Shown here piece by piece: positions 10,639 to 22,291 of a stretch of 64,000 nt of DNA. The translations under genes were made by a program, and so were the position numbers. How positions within the stretch are numbered: position 1 is the stretch's first letter; each line of letters begins with the position of its first letter. The notes beneath the pieces are model-generated. The model saw nothing but the letters and a program-made list of their open reading frames with translations, did not search any database and had not been told where the DNA came from. The stretch spans positions 13,797,865 to 13,861,864 of the forward strand of contig NC_041005.1 of assembly GCF_004193775.1 (NCBI RefSeq). The letters run 5' to 3'. Source of the DNA: Glycine soja. Lineage: Eukaryota; Streptophyta; Magnoliopsida; Fabales; Fabaceae.

Positions 10639-12963
10639 ATGGATAAATTTATAAAAATAGATGAAAAATATGAATTAGAAAATACAAGTGGGTGCTCTTT
10701 GAATGAACAACATAACAATTTAAATATAAGTGAAAACAACAATAGAGAAGTAGTTAGTGATGAGGATAATTATAATTTTAATTCTCAAACTCATGATAAC
10801 GAGGAGGAGATTGGAAGACTAGATGATTCTACTTTTGAAAATATATATGATCCAAGCCAATGGAAGAATATTGATACGACTTTGAGAGATTTATTAGTAG
10901 AAAAGGACCCTATTAAAGTTACTCATATGGATTTCTCAAAGGATAAACATTCTAGGCACTTTTCTTCATCAAATTACATTCAAAAATTGCCTAATGGAGA
11001 GAAACATGAAAAAAATGGCTAATTTATTATAGAGATTTGGATAGAGTCTTTTGTTTTTGTTGCAAAATATTTTAATGTTGTTTCTTGTATAAGTAAACTA
11101 GCTAACGAAGGTAGTAAAGATTGGAGAAATCTTAGTGTTAAGTTGAAGAGTCATGAAATAACGAATGAGCATATTACTAACATGAATGCATGGATAGATT
11201 TGGAAATGAGATTGGTAAAAAATAAAACAATAGACAAACATGTTCAAGAACAAATAAATAGAGATAGAGAACATTGGAGAAATGTGTTGTTAAGAATTAT
11301 TGCAGTTGTTAAAACCCTTGGTAAAAATAACTTAGTCTTCCATGAAAAAAATGAAAAGATCTACCAAGAAGCTAATGGAAATTTTTTAAGTCTAATTGAA
11401 ATTATTGCAGAATTTGATCCAATCATGCAAGAACATATCCGTCGAATTAAAGATGATGAAATTCACAACCATTACCTTGGGCATAATATACAAAATGAGT
11501 TGATAAATCTGTTAGCAGGCGAAATCAAAATAAAAATTATAAAAAAAATTAAGGATGCAAAATATTATGCATTCATACTTGACTGTACTCCAGATATAAG
11601 TCATCAAGAGCAAATGTCTTTTGTATTAAGGTGTGTGGATATTTCATCAACTCCAATACAAGTTAATGGGTATTTTTTAGAATTTTTAAAAGTAGATGAT
11701 ACAAGTGGAAAAGGTCATTTTGATGCTATTATAGATGAATTAAAAATTGTTGGACTTGATATTAATGACCTTAGGGGACAAGGGTATGATAATGGATCTA
11801 ATATGAAAGGAAAACATCAGGGTGTGTAGAAAAGATTCCTTGATATTAATCCTAGATCATTTTATACTCCTTGTAGTTGTCATAGTTTAAACTTAGTACT
11901 TTATGATATGGTTAACTCTTGTCCTAAGCTACATCTTTCTTTGGTGTGTTACAACGTGTATACACTTTATTTTCTCCTTCTACAAAAAGGTAGAAAATTT
12001 TACAAAACCATATACATAGCTTAACTCTTAAATCATTGTCACAAACACGTTGGGAAAGTCATATTAAAAGTGTTAAAGTTGTAAGATTTCAAACTTTACA
12101 AATAAGAAATATTTTATTTGAATTAGCTGAAGTTAGTGATGATCCTAAAATAAAAAGTTAAATTGATTGTTTAGCAAATTATGAGCTTGAAAACTTTGAA
12201 TTTTTGTTAGGCATTACTGTTTAGTATGACATTTTATTTGCAGTTAACTTAGTTAGTAAGAATTTACAATCAAAAGATATGTGCATTGATGAAGCTATTG
12301 AACAATTAAAAGATCTTCTTTCATTTTTTGAAAATTATAGGAAAATATATTTGAAAATGCATTGATTTCTACCTAGGGAATTGCTTTTGAGATGGATATA
12401 GAGCCTAAGTTTCATGAAAAAACGTAATAGTCGTAGAAAGAAACAATTTGATGAAAATGTTGAGGATGGAATTGTAAAATCTCTTCAAAAATCATTTAGA
12501 ATTGATTACTTTTTGTAATCGTAGATAAAACAATTACCACACTTCAAAGTAGATTTGAACAATTTAAAATATATGAAGATATTTTTGGTTTTTTATTTAG
12601 TGTTAAAAAAATTAAAGTTACTAGATTGTACACTTTTGAAAGAGAAATGTCTAAACCTTGAAAAATCTTTGAAACATGATAATTTGTTGGATGTTGATGG
12701 ATTAGATTTATTTTCAGAATTAAATATCTTAAAGAAAATTATAAGATTGGAAAATGATAAACCAATGACATTCTTAATTATATAAAAAGAATATTTTTTT
12801 TCCAAATGCTTATATAGCTTATACAATAATGTTAACGATACCAGTATCAATTGCTTCAGCTGAAAGGAGTTTTTCAAAGCTGAAAATAATAAAAACTTAC
12901 TTAAGATCAACAATGTCTCAACAAAGATTGAATGAATTAATTGTCTTAAAAAATAATTTTAAA
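10639..12963 (+). pseudogene. hAT transposase (TTF zinc finger, DUF4371, dimerisation region)
   Basis: The N-terminal frame (ATG at 10639) is acidic and contains YDPSQWKNID. It runs into a TTF-type zinc-finger region (VFCFCCKIF) after a frame change near 11020. The block at 11143-11829 matches DUF4371 of ZMYM1-like plant hAT proteins: GKNNLVFHEKNEKIYQEANG, ILDCTPDISHQEQMS, and LRGQGYDNGSNMKGKHQGV, the last holding one expected catalytic acidic residue. A TAG at 11827-11829 interrupts it, and reading continues CSCHSLNLVLYDMVNSC. The C-terminal dimerisation motif is present at 12825-12963 (IASAERSFSKLKIIKTYL, RLNELIVL). Several stops and frameshifts between 11830 and 12800 make it non-functional. 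It presumably catalysed its own transposition. Confidence 0.85.
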
Positions 12964-13242
12964 TAAAATAATAATATTTTTAATAACTACTTTATGAATA
13001 AATAAAAGGTCAAATTCTTAAATTTAGTTTAAGTCTTTAAGTCCTTTGAGTCGCACATGATAATATGATGCATATTCAAATATTCCGTCCAGCACCAGTG
13101 TGTTATACACGCATCCTAGTTTTGTACAAACTATGTTCAGGAGAATGATAATGAATTTGTGGCAGAGCTCAAGTACCATTCATCCTTGCATAATCATTGG
13201 AGCTGCTTAGGTAGGAACTGATTATCTTCACCTATGAGACTA

Positions 13243-16200
13243 TCATTCTCTCTCAGGCCTGTAGACGTTAACATAACCAAGCACAACTTTTCCAACTCTT
13301 CTGTTTCTGCGTGCTTTTCTGCTCATACTTCTTCTCCTTCGCTTCTCAACCAGTTGTGTCATTGGTAAAGAATGAATCCATCTTAATGGTACTAAAGCTG
13401 CAATGAACTGCACAAGAATTCCCCTCGTCAAGCCCGAGTAATCACCGGATGTAATGCCAAGGCAAGATGCCAATCCAACACCCAGAAAGGCACTGGCTAT
13501 TGATGATACACACAAAGCTGATGCAAGGAATGCGGCGAGAGATCCTTCACAGCCCTTTGGACATAAATTTGCAAATAAAACTGAGAAAGGAAGGAGCTTA
13601 AACTGAGCCACAACTTCTGCTAAACCAGAAAAGCAAAGAGCAAACACATCATTCTGAATTCCCCATTTGAGATTTATCTGGTTAACCAAAACGAGATCAA
13701 GAAGTAGAGATGAAGCATATAGAACCTGCACCATGCCTATCAGCCTTCTCGGTGGAATTTTTTTCCAATAATGGTTATAAAGCACGGTTCCTGAAAGAAG
13801 CGCAAACTGGCCAATTACTCGAGAACACCCAATTACTGTAGGATCAAGATATAGACGCTGTGTCTGATAGCAAAATATAGAGCCTGAAAGCATTGGAACC
13901 ATGGCAATTGATCCAACAATCCATACAAGGGGCTTAGAAATGCTCTTGTCGCTGATAGCCATGACAAGATCAGAGACTTGGTTTTTGATATTTTCTGAGA
14001 TGGATCTCTTAGCAAGATTTTGAGCTGAAAGTTGTGCTATGCCTAAAGACTCCTCCCTTGTTGAGAAAGAAATTGCTAGTTGTAGAGACAGTAAGGATGA
14101 AAATATGAAAAAAATGATTCTGGGAGGCAATTTCAGTAAGAAATAACCACCAATCAAGTTGCCTAAGATTCCACCTGCAGCTAATGCCATGAATGCATAT
14201 GACTGAAGACCACCAATTTTGTGCTTCTTGCCATACTCTGCTACAAGAGCATCTTGTGCTACTTCTGTAATGGATGCGCCCAAATTGCTGAGAAGCACAG
14301 ATGCAATTAAGTTGGGAAGCACTTTGTGTGCAACGGGGACCAATGCCAGAAGACTCCAAGAAAATACTTGCAGAAGACCTGAAGATTGAACCAAAAAAGT
14401 ATTTGTTAAATATCGAATCCCTCAATCTGTCCATTAGGAAAACCACTTAAAAAAAATAATGAGCCTTACACCATATAGAAGCCATTAAGCCCAATGCCTA
14501 ATCTAATCCTAACTCCTCTGATGTGCCAAAGAAACTTCCTTGAATGTACAGGAGTGATACTCCAACTGTATTCATCAGTGTGGCATAAAAAATGTTCTAT
14601 TTCTTTAATGCCAACTTTTTCTTGTTTAATGTTTTCCCTATTTTCAGATCTCCTGATGTTAATATAGTAAATATACATATACACTGACATGAGTATAATA
14701 AAAAGTCTAATCAACTTACTACATATACACAAGAAACTCAACAATTTTTTAAGTCACAGTTGCATGTTTGCCAACTTCTTATGAGACAAAAGTTAATCTA
14801 CTACTACAAAAGTCAAAATCATGAAACTCAGGGTAAAAAAACATAGACTACTAAGTCAAATAAAGGAGTTCCACCTTGCTTTTCTTCTTGTCTTCCTGTG
14901 CACTACTCTTGTAATTTCTTAATCTGTAACGTTTCTTACATTCAACCAAATTAATTTTGCTTTATAAGGAACTTGACCTTTAACTTGTTTCTGTATAGAA
15001 TGAGTTTATACAGAAAGCGGCATGTTGAACACAAGACATGGTAACATGGAAAAAAATATCTAACCTTAATAAAAAGAAAAAGGACAACCCATAGATGCAA
15101 TAACAGAACAAAAAAAAACCCTTAAGAGATTTCGTTCCAGAATCTCAAAGCTCGAGAATTAGATAGCTTAAGTTCTCTTTAGTGATCAGTATTCATAGCC
15201 TGTGAATCACATCCTGTGATTGACCTTTTAATTCCTATGACCCCTATCAGCATGTTTGAGATACAAGTTTTAAATTCTAATCCTGGTCTTCGCATTTATG
15301 CACTCTCATTTGAAACTTATCTCAATTCGGATAAACCCCAAAACAGAGAGAAAAAAATGAAACAAGTCATGCATTGCATCAATATTCTCATTCAAAAGAC
15401 AATTAGAGATACTATATATTCCAATTGACTCATTCAAAATAAGCAAAAGACAAAAACACATTTTTGGCATAAAACCCCGGTATCCTCCACTGGAAGCAAT
15501 CCTGCTCAAGTCAAATAGATAAACTATAGACAACAAAGCTCTCTCTCCAAATATTTAACACAACTGCACACTCAAAACTCGAAAAGACAAAAAACACTTG
15601 AAAAGAAACAGTATCCCTATAACAAAACTCTCAAGATACATTTCTTCAATTACTTTTGGTACTACTTGTCTATTTCCAATCAGAATTGAGATTTCACCTC
15701 AGCATTTTGTGTAACAACTGTTCAAAAACGAAATTGTGTAATAAAAGAAAATTTAACTGAGTTGGGTCTTAAGTACTCACAAAGTATGGTTACAGTTGTA
15801 CAGTACTTACAAATTACCTACCAACGTAACCATGAGGTACCAAATATTTACATTAAAGTAAAGTTCAACATAAGTTAACGAGGTGAAACTCGAATTCTGA
15901 TAACACATACAAGGAACTACGTCTAAGTTTCACCTCAACCAAAAAGCATAAAACACAAGACAGAGCATAAAGACAAGTATTTCATACCTCCTATGACAAC
16001 ATAAGGTATTCTGTGAGCACCCTTAATATAGATAGCATCCGAAAGTATTCCATAGAGTGGCTTAGCCACCATTGGTATATTAGCGAAGTTCTGCACGAGC
16101 TGCAACGTGGACGGGTGCAAGTTGAGGTTGCCGGCCATGTGAAAGTTCAGTGCCAGCCACGGAAAACACCTGAAGCCTTGCACCCAATAGCCTAACCCAC

Positions 16201-16474
16201 ACAACAACATCATTTGTCTGTTGCTGCTGTTGCAGTAACCAACAAATTCCCTCTCTTTCTCCTCGTACTTCTCCTTAACGAAAACGTGCCTCGTCACCGT
16301 GTTCGCTGTGAATGTGGGTCTGTTATTGACGGCACTGTTGCTGTTGGGGTTACTATAGTTTTGGAAACAAGTTATAGGTCTTAAGTTCGGTGGCAGAGAT
16401 GGTTTTTTGCGATGTTTATGGATTCTTGGCATGCTCCGCACCAATGGGTTCTGAGAAGAAATAGCGTAAATCAT
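13243..16474 (-). CDS. Folate-biopterin transporter family protein, probably plastidial
   Basis: Two exons join cleanly: 16474-15988 and 14378-13243, with intron 15987-14379 (donor G|GTATGA, acceptor TTCAG|GTC). The product is 540 aa, normal for the family. The split glycine codon gives RIPYVVIGG-LLQVFSW, continuous with the family pattern. The N-terminus (about 85 residues; Ser/Asn/Arg/Lys-rich, few acidic) resembles a plastid transit peptide. The BT1/FBT major-facilitator-like membrane domain starts near residue 88 (LCGLGYWVQGFRCFPWLALN), followed by KPLYGILSDAIYIKGAHRIP and SNLGASITEVAQDALVAEYG. About 12 hydrophobic segments follow and the C-terminus is basic. Known family members carry folates, biopterin or related compounds; the substrate here is inferred. 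Reading further upstream in frame reaches only GTG at 16573 preceded by TAA, so ATG 16474 is the likely start. It most resembles the chloroplast-predicted FBT members. Confidence 0.92.
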
Positions 16475-16758
16475 GGGTTTGGGATTTTGGATTAACGAAT
16501 GAATGAATAAAAAGGGATTCCCAATGGTTTTTTGGGAAAGCCAACTGATTTGTGCAGAGAAGAGGTTAGTCACTTACGACATGATAAACCAATGTTCGAG
16601 TCTCTCTGTTGGGAGAGATTTTCACATTTAATATCCGACCGTCTTTTCATCAAATTGTATATAAGAAACAGATTAATGGGTGAGTTGTTTTTTTTCTTGT
16701 TATGGCTTGAGTGAGTTGTGGTGACAAAGTGGAGCAGAAGATGACAGTGGTGAAGAAA

Positions 16759-16770
16759 GAATATATACTA
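16759..16770 (-). promoter_or_regulatory. Possible TATA element of the transporter gene
   Basis: The minus strand reads TAGTATATATTC about 290 bp upstream of the ATG. Placement is plausible for a 5' UTR of roughly 250 bp. TA-rich DNA is common here, so support is weak. Confidence 0.3.
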
Positions 16771-16988
16771 TAGAGGAGGGAAGGGGTTTATTACGAGAGA
16801 GGGATCTAGAAGAGTGTATTGTAGGGTTATTTGGGTGGGAATTAAATTAAATATAAAAAATATTTGTGAGTGTTAGTGTTTGAAACTTGAGAGGGATGAA
16901 GTGTATTCCAGGTTTTGGGTTTGGCAGTGATCGATGACACCGGGAACTTGATGTGTTATTTAGGGCGCTTTGTGAGGATTTGGGAACG

Positions 16989-16994
16989 CACGTG
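16989..16994. promoter_or_regulatory. G-box CACGTG upstream of the transporter gene
   Basis: A palindromic CACGTG lies about 515 bp upstream of the start codon in the least AT-rich part of the 5' flank. In plants this core can bind bZIP and bHLH factors. Function here is inference. Confidence 0.35.
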
Positions 16995-17059
16995 TAAGGC
17001 ACATGCCGAAAAAGTGAGGAGTGAGGGACCTGAGAGTTCGGGAGACTTAAGGGTCCCAT

Positions 17060-17652
17060 GCATGATTTAAAAATTCAGTCCAATCCGGTCGGATTGATTG
17101 ATTCTATCGAGATCCGATAATATAATCAAATTAGTTTAGTCAATGGATCGGTCATATATTTGGTCTCACATGACCCAGTCAAATTTAGTTCAATATGACC
17201 GGTTTGAAATAAACCTATCGACTCGATCTAGTTTTTAAAATCTTTTTCGCGTAAAAAATAATACTTGAATTATTATTTGTGGACTTGTGTTATTGAATTA
17301 TTATGTGTGAACTTGTGTTATCAACTTTAATCCTTCAATTGTTATTTTAGATTTTTAACTATAAATAAACTTGTCTTAATCAAATAATGTTAATTATATA
17401 CTTATATATAATATATACATATATAATTTTAAATTTTTTAATATATACATCAGGTCAAATAAAACCAATTAATTATCCATCATTACTTCAACTGGATCAA
17501 TGATCGGATCACGTTATCCCATGGATGACATGAAAAGGTTTCGTCTTGATTTTTTCTTGTATATAAAAAAAATTAAATGAAATAGATCTCAAAATTTATT
17601 AGAATTAAGATAAATCTCATATTTAAATTTAAGATGTTTAAAGACATAATTA
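17060..17652. other. Intergenic DNA upstream of the transporter gene
   Basis: No gene was seen. Bases 17075-17230 contain a CCGGT-rich patch (TCCGGTCGGATTGATTG, ATGACCGGTTTGAAAT) of the kind found in degraded non-autonomous DNA elements, but no termini could be defined. Confidence 0.4.
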
Positions 17653-17659
17653 CATATTA

Positions 17660-18086
17660 GGTGTTGTTGGGTGCACCCAACATTATTGCTGGTGCACCCA
17701 GCATTTTTTCAAAATGCCAAAACTGCCCCTCATTTGTGTTGGGTGTGTGTGAGAGGGTGGTTCGTAAAAAACTTACGGATCAAGTTGATCCGTACGTTGA
17801 TATTTTAAGCATACGGATCAAGTTAATCCATATGTTGATATTTTAAACATACGGATCAACATGATCCGTAAAATTCTTACGGATCAACTTGATCCGTAAG
17901 CCTTTTATGGATCAAATTGATCCATACGTTGATATTTTAAGCATACGGATCAAGTTGATCTGTATATTGATATTTTAAGCATACGAATCAACTTGATCTG
18001 TAAGTCTTTTATACAGGGACATTTTCAACTTTTATCATTAAGTGTTAGATGCACCAGCAATAATATTGGGTGCACCTAACAACACC
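17660..18086. mobile_element. TIR element built around hairpin repeats (MITE-like)
   Basis: Terminal inverted repeats of about 40 bp are visible. The left begins GGTGTTGTTGGGTGCACC. The right ends GGTGCACCTAACAACACC, its inverse with one mismatch. Both contain GCACCAGCAATAAT or its complement. CATATTA occurs just outside both ends (17653-17659 and 18091-18097), with four extra bases (CTTG) on the right. The interior is an array of near-palindromic GGATCAAGTTGATCC units. There is no coding capacity. The superfamily is uncertain. Confidence 0.7.
17776..18003. repeat. Array of near-palindromic ACGGATCAAGTTGATCCGTA units
   Basis: Units ACGGATCAAGTTGATCCGTA or close variants recur about every 36-45 bp (near 17776, 17812, 17852, 17879, 17907, 17944 and 17984). 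Most are separated by GTTGATATTTTAAGCAT. Each unit is almost self-complementary, so a single strand could fold into a row of small hairpins. Confidence 0.85.
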
Positions 18087-18098
18087 CTTGCATATTAC

Positions 18099-19017
18099 TA
18101 GGGGTGGAAATGAGCCGAGCAGCTTGTCGAGGGTCTTCGGCTCAGCCTATGTAAGGCTCGGCTCAGCTTGTTTACTATAAAGGTCAAGCTCAAACTTTTT
18201 AAAAAGTCTTTTTAGATAAAAAGGCTAAGCTCAAACCATAAAAAAAGCTTGTTAAGCTTTACAAGACGGCTTATTTAATTAATAATAATAATAATAATAA
18301 TAATAACTTTATTTTATCAAATCTTATCTTATCCAGATTTTATTCTATCTAGATTTTATTTTATTCAGACTTTATTCTATCTAGATTTTATTTCGTGCAT
18401 ATTTTATTTCATCCCATCTTATCTTATCTTGTCCAGATTTTATTTTATTTCGTTTATGGGCTTGGACTTAAAATAGATTTGTAAGCTTTGGGGATTAGGA
18501 ACTATATAACAGCACCAAGGTTTTAGTTTAGGGAGTCTTTTTTCGGAGAGGAGAATAATTCTAGGATTTTAGAATTCCAGTTTTTATTACTGTTCATGCA
18601 CACTGTCCACGTAGAATAAAATCCATTTTCTGCAAATCATCTCTAATCCATACATTTTTTAATACTATGTTCTTTTTTTATTTTCTTTTGATATACTTTG
18701 TGCTTTAACGACTTGAATTCAATATGATTTTGTTTATCAATTATTTTTGGATTTGTACATTACTTATACGAAATTTTATAAGTTTCTTTTTTTAGTTAGT
18801 ATTTCACTAGATTTTAAAATAATTAATTAATCAAAGACGTCTTTAAGCAGACTTTTAAATAGGCTCGTGGGCCAAGCCAGACTTTTGTATAAGCCGAGCT
18901 TAGCCTTAAAAAAAAGTGTATGACAAGTAATGAATCAAGTTCAAGTCTTACGTATTCAACTCAGACCGAGCTCAAGCCTAGTAAAGTTTGGCTTAGCTTG
19001 ACTCATTTCCACCCCTA
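18099..19017. mobile_element. Non-autonomous hAT-like element with perfect TIRs and TSD
   Basis: The 919-bp insertion has a perfect 16-bp terminal inverted repeat (TAGGGGTGGAAATGAG on the left, its complement on the right). It is flanked by the 8-bp duplication CATATTAC (18091-18098 and 19018-19025). TIR sequence and TSD length fit hAT. Subterminal GGCTCGGCTCAGC-type repeats near 18150 recur inverted near 18890-18985. No transposase remnant is visible. Confidence 0.88.
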
Positions 19018-19025
19018 CATATTAC

Positions 19026-20265
19026 TCGTTAATAAGTCCTCACTTTGATGCATATTATTTTTTAAATACGAATTGATTTCTTGTAAATTAAATTAACTTT
19101 TGTTAGTGTTGTTCGGTGTTTGTTTGTGTTTACGTGATTTGGGACCGTTGAAATTCTTTGATGGGAAATTTGCGGCACCAGCGTGGATTCACGGTTTTGT
19201 CACACGCAGCAGACCTTTATGTTTTAAATCTAAAGAAATTCAAAATAAAATTCGAAAGTATGTAAAATTAAAATTGTAATATAAAGTTATCACTATTGAT
19301 AATTTATTTAATTTGGAGATAAAAAAAATTAAATTGTAAGAAATAGACGGTTAAGAAAATGAAGGAGAATATAGATAATAGTATTTAAAAGTTTGTTTGT
19401 GTTTAAACTTATTATAAAATTTTAGAATTGAATAGATTTAAAAAAAATGTAAAATTGATTTCATTTAATATAGTTTTTTTGTTATACAAATAGTTTGCTA
19501 TCTATGGGATAAGATAAAATAACTTTTTTTTACATCAAAAAGATAAAAGAACTTAACAACCGTAAAATAGTTTATCTGATAAAGTTTGATTAGTCGCTAA
19601 ACAGAATTTATCATTTTGTAAGACTTACAGAATTTACCACTTTATAAGACTTTCGATTTAGATTCAGGATGTTGATAAAAAAATAAAAAAATAAAAAAAC
19701 AAAACGATCCAATATAACGTAAATAATCTATTCCTATAATATTACTTAGAATTCCTAGTTTAAAAAGTAAGGTTCACATTACCTTCTTCAATGAGAAAGT
19801 CTCGACAAATTTTCTTTTTCTGTTTTTAGGATGATTTTTTTTTTTTAACAAAGATTTTGAGGTTTGAAATATTTCGTTCAAACTAGTCAAACTTTTAGGT
19901 CAATTTTAGAGTGTGTTCCATAAAATATTTTAATTAGTTTTTAGGTTTTTTTATTTGATAGTTTGATAAAAGAATTTTTTTTAGTAATTTTTAATATTTT
20001 TTTAAACCCTACTTTAAATTACTAACTTATAATATTTATTCCATTTTTATCCTTAAATATTGATTAGATTTCCTTTTAAATATTTTCTTTTTAAAGTAAA
20101 ATTTTATTATTATTATCTTTTAAGTAATTTTGTATGTTTTAGTTATTTCAACAAATAATTTTATTAAAACACTTATAATTCAATAAGATATTTTTTTATC
20201 TTTCAGCTTTCAACTGACTTTTTAGTTAGTTTTGACAAACATAACCTTAGAATATTTTGTGGATA
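19026..20265. other. AT-rich intergenic DNA
   Basis: No coding sequence, RNA gene or bounded repeat was recognised. Confidence 0.55.
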
Positions 20266-20270
20266 CATTT

Positions 20271-22286
20271 TGTAATTTCCTGAAATTTTACTAATTGAAA
20301 ATCGATGTTGAGGTGTTATGTGAAGTAATTATGTGTGATTGTTTGATGTGGATGTTATGTTATATAGAGTTTGATTGACCTATGTTGAAATAGTGAGATT
20401 TCAAGTTTTATCCAAACCTGTTTCGGTAAAATTGTGATTTTGGATTTGTTAAACGTTGGATTGCCTTCAAATTTAGATTGTAGGTTCATAACCCACATCT
20501 TCATGCTTTGACCATTGGGATTTTTAAAGTAAAACTTTTGGACATCAAGATTAGCGAGACAAACGTGCTAAGCACAATTTCAACCTGAGGAGATAATTCG
20601 CTCAGCGAGATCAACTACAAGATTAGTAAGATTAGTGACCTTTGTTGAACCCTAGTCACATTGGTGTGATCGAAATTTCAAAATAATGTCTCTTTGAAGT
20701 AGACCTCGAAACATCTCTTAGTCCATTTTAATTTGACAGGGGTATTCGGCCCCAAATGACGTAGAAAGGAGTTGACAGAGGGATATCCATAGGTGAGGGG
20801 AGTTTAGTTTGGTTTACCGCTTTGATACTGTAGTTGGGATTAGGGAACCCAACTATAGTGATGTATGTTTGTCCTTGTTGCATGCTGATTTTTCATGAAA
20901 AATTATGTTTTTGACTAGTAGGATGCGATTTATTGGTTATTGATGATTGAAATTGTGAATGATATTGTTGTATGAGACTTGTGTTGTCTGAAGGTCTAGG
21001 GAGTGTGAATCTCAGGCATAAAATTTATATGTACATATACATGGAATGTGATTACTAATGATGTTGATAACATAGAGATGAGATGATGTCGATGTTTATG
21101 ATAATAATGATATGAAATGATGTTGATGTGAGATGATAATGACATTGATGATGATATTAAGATAAGGTGATGTTGATGTTGAGAATATCATTGAGATGAA
21201 ATGATGTTGATGATGATGTTGATGATGTTAATGACATTGAGATGAGATGATGATGTTATTGTGATGATGTATGTTATGTATGTACATAGGGGATGCAGTG
21301 ACCAATTTGGATGTCCCTGGTGGAAGAAATAGAGTGGTTAAAGAGTTTTAATTTTAAACATCTTTGGTGGGGGATGACTTAGAATCTTTAATTATCCATG
21401 GTCAGTGCATTGATTGATGACACCCATGTTTCATACTTCATACTGCATGAAAATAGTATAAACTTTGTCAGTAAATACTTGTAGTTTTTTATGAGGGAAT
21501 ATACTTGTACTTGGGGCATGCCACTCGGTTTGAAACTCCTTTGTGACTTAGGATGATCACCAGGGGGTTGCCTGTGCACAATAGGATGACCTTGACACTT
21601 GCTGTCTAGTTTTCCTAAGTGTGAATGTTGTGTGGACACACTTAGGCTATTTCCTGACAAATGGTACCACATTGCATTTGAGAGTTGAGATTAGATGCAT
21701 ACATCATACTGAGCATGATTGATTGGAAATGTGAAAAAGTTGATGACTAATTGCTAAGTGTACATTGGACTGATGGATATTTGTCTATGATTGTGGTATT
21801 TGTTATGGTTTTCTTGTTAATCATGATCATTTGATGTTTGTTGATTTTTATTATAATAAACTCACCCTTGTAATTTTGTACCGTGTGGTTGGTACCTGTG
21901 ATGATCGTTAATCTTCGTTCATGAGAGTAAATGAACAACAGTAGTATATGATAGATGACATGGAGAGAGATTCTTTGTGTGGGAGCCGTCAAGTTGACGT
22001 GATGACGTTAAGATTATTTTGAGAGAGAGTTGTGTTTTGTTATCAACTCCTCCATAGTAGTTCTATAATTTTTTTTTTATTTGGACATGTAAATCTCTGA
22101 TTTAGATACATGTAAAAACTAAATTATATTTTTATCATATGAATGATATATAATGATTTAAGATATATATGTGTGTGTGAGTTTATTATGTGTTTGTGCG
22201 TTGTTTGATAAATGTGTATTGCGAAAAATTTACTTTCATTTTCATAATCAAATTAATAGAGATTTCATTTAAAAATTAAAATTACA
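20271..22286. mobile_element. Solo LTR, 2.0 kb, TSD CATTT
   Basis: The unit begins TGTAAT and ends ATTACA, a perfect 6-bp inverted terminus. It is flanked by CATTT at 20266-20270 and 22287-22291. No second LTR or protein-coding interior is present, so it is a solo LTR left by unequal recombination. The body includes CGCTCAGCGAG-like motifs near 20600, which I associate with soybean gypsy LTRs; that assignment is inference. Confidence 0.8.
21060..21262. repeat. GATGATGTT-type low-complexity array inside the solo LTR
   Basis: Irregular repeats of GATGATGTTGATG, GATGATAATGACATTGA and similar 3-bp-based motifs. Confidence 0.8.
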
Positions 22287-22291
22287 CATTT

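Larger units (their letters stand above)
9468..13059 (+). mobile_element. hAT-superfamily DNA transposon, decayed, about 3.6 kb
   Basis: The element contains a hAT transposase pseudogene. The candidate left end is CAGAGTTGGCTTAAGACC. The candidate right end is GAGTCGCACATG, whose complement resembles the left end only weakly. Flanking 8-bp sequences ATAGTATG (9460-9467) and ATAATATG (13060-13067) match at 7 of 8 positions, the TSD length expected for hAT. The left subterminal GGGCTTTAGGCTCCC fits this family's ends, with an equivalent AAGTCTTTAAGTCC on the right. Boundaries are therefore probable, not certain. Confidence 0.7.

Noticed and set aside
13021..13059. A perfect TIR for the hAT transposon
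   Set aside because: The complement of the right end matches the left end at under half of the positions; only the 7-of-8 TSD supports the boundary.
14009..14446. 145-codon minus-strand open frame
   Set aside because: Overlaps transporter exon 2 in another frame and has no domain.
14466..14744. 92-codon minus-strand open frame next to transporter exon 2
   Set aside because: It lies in the intron. Exon 1 joins 14378 directly in the right phase and family sequence leaves no room for another exon.
16475..16573. Upstream extension of the transporter to a GTG start
   Set aside because: The first codon is GTG and is immediately preceded by an in-frame TAA. Plant nuclear genes use ATG, so the start was moved to 16474.
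17653..18097. A clean TSD for the first TIR element
   Set aside because: CATATTA flanks both sides, but four extra bases on the right prevent an exact call; treated as suggestive only.
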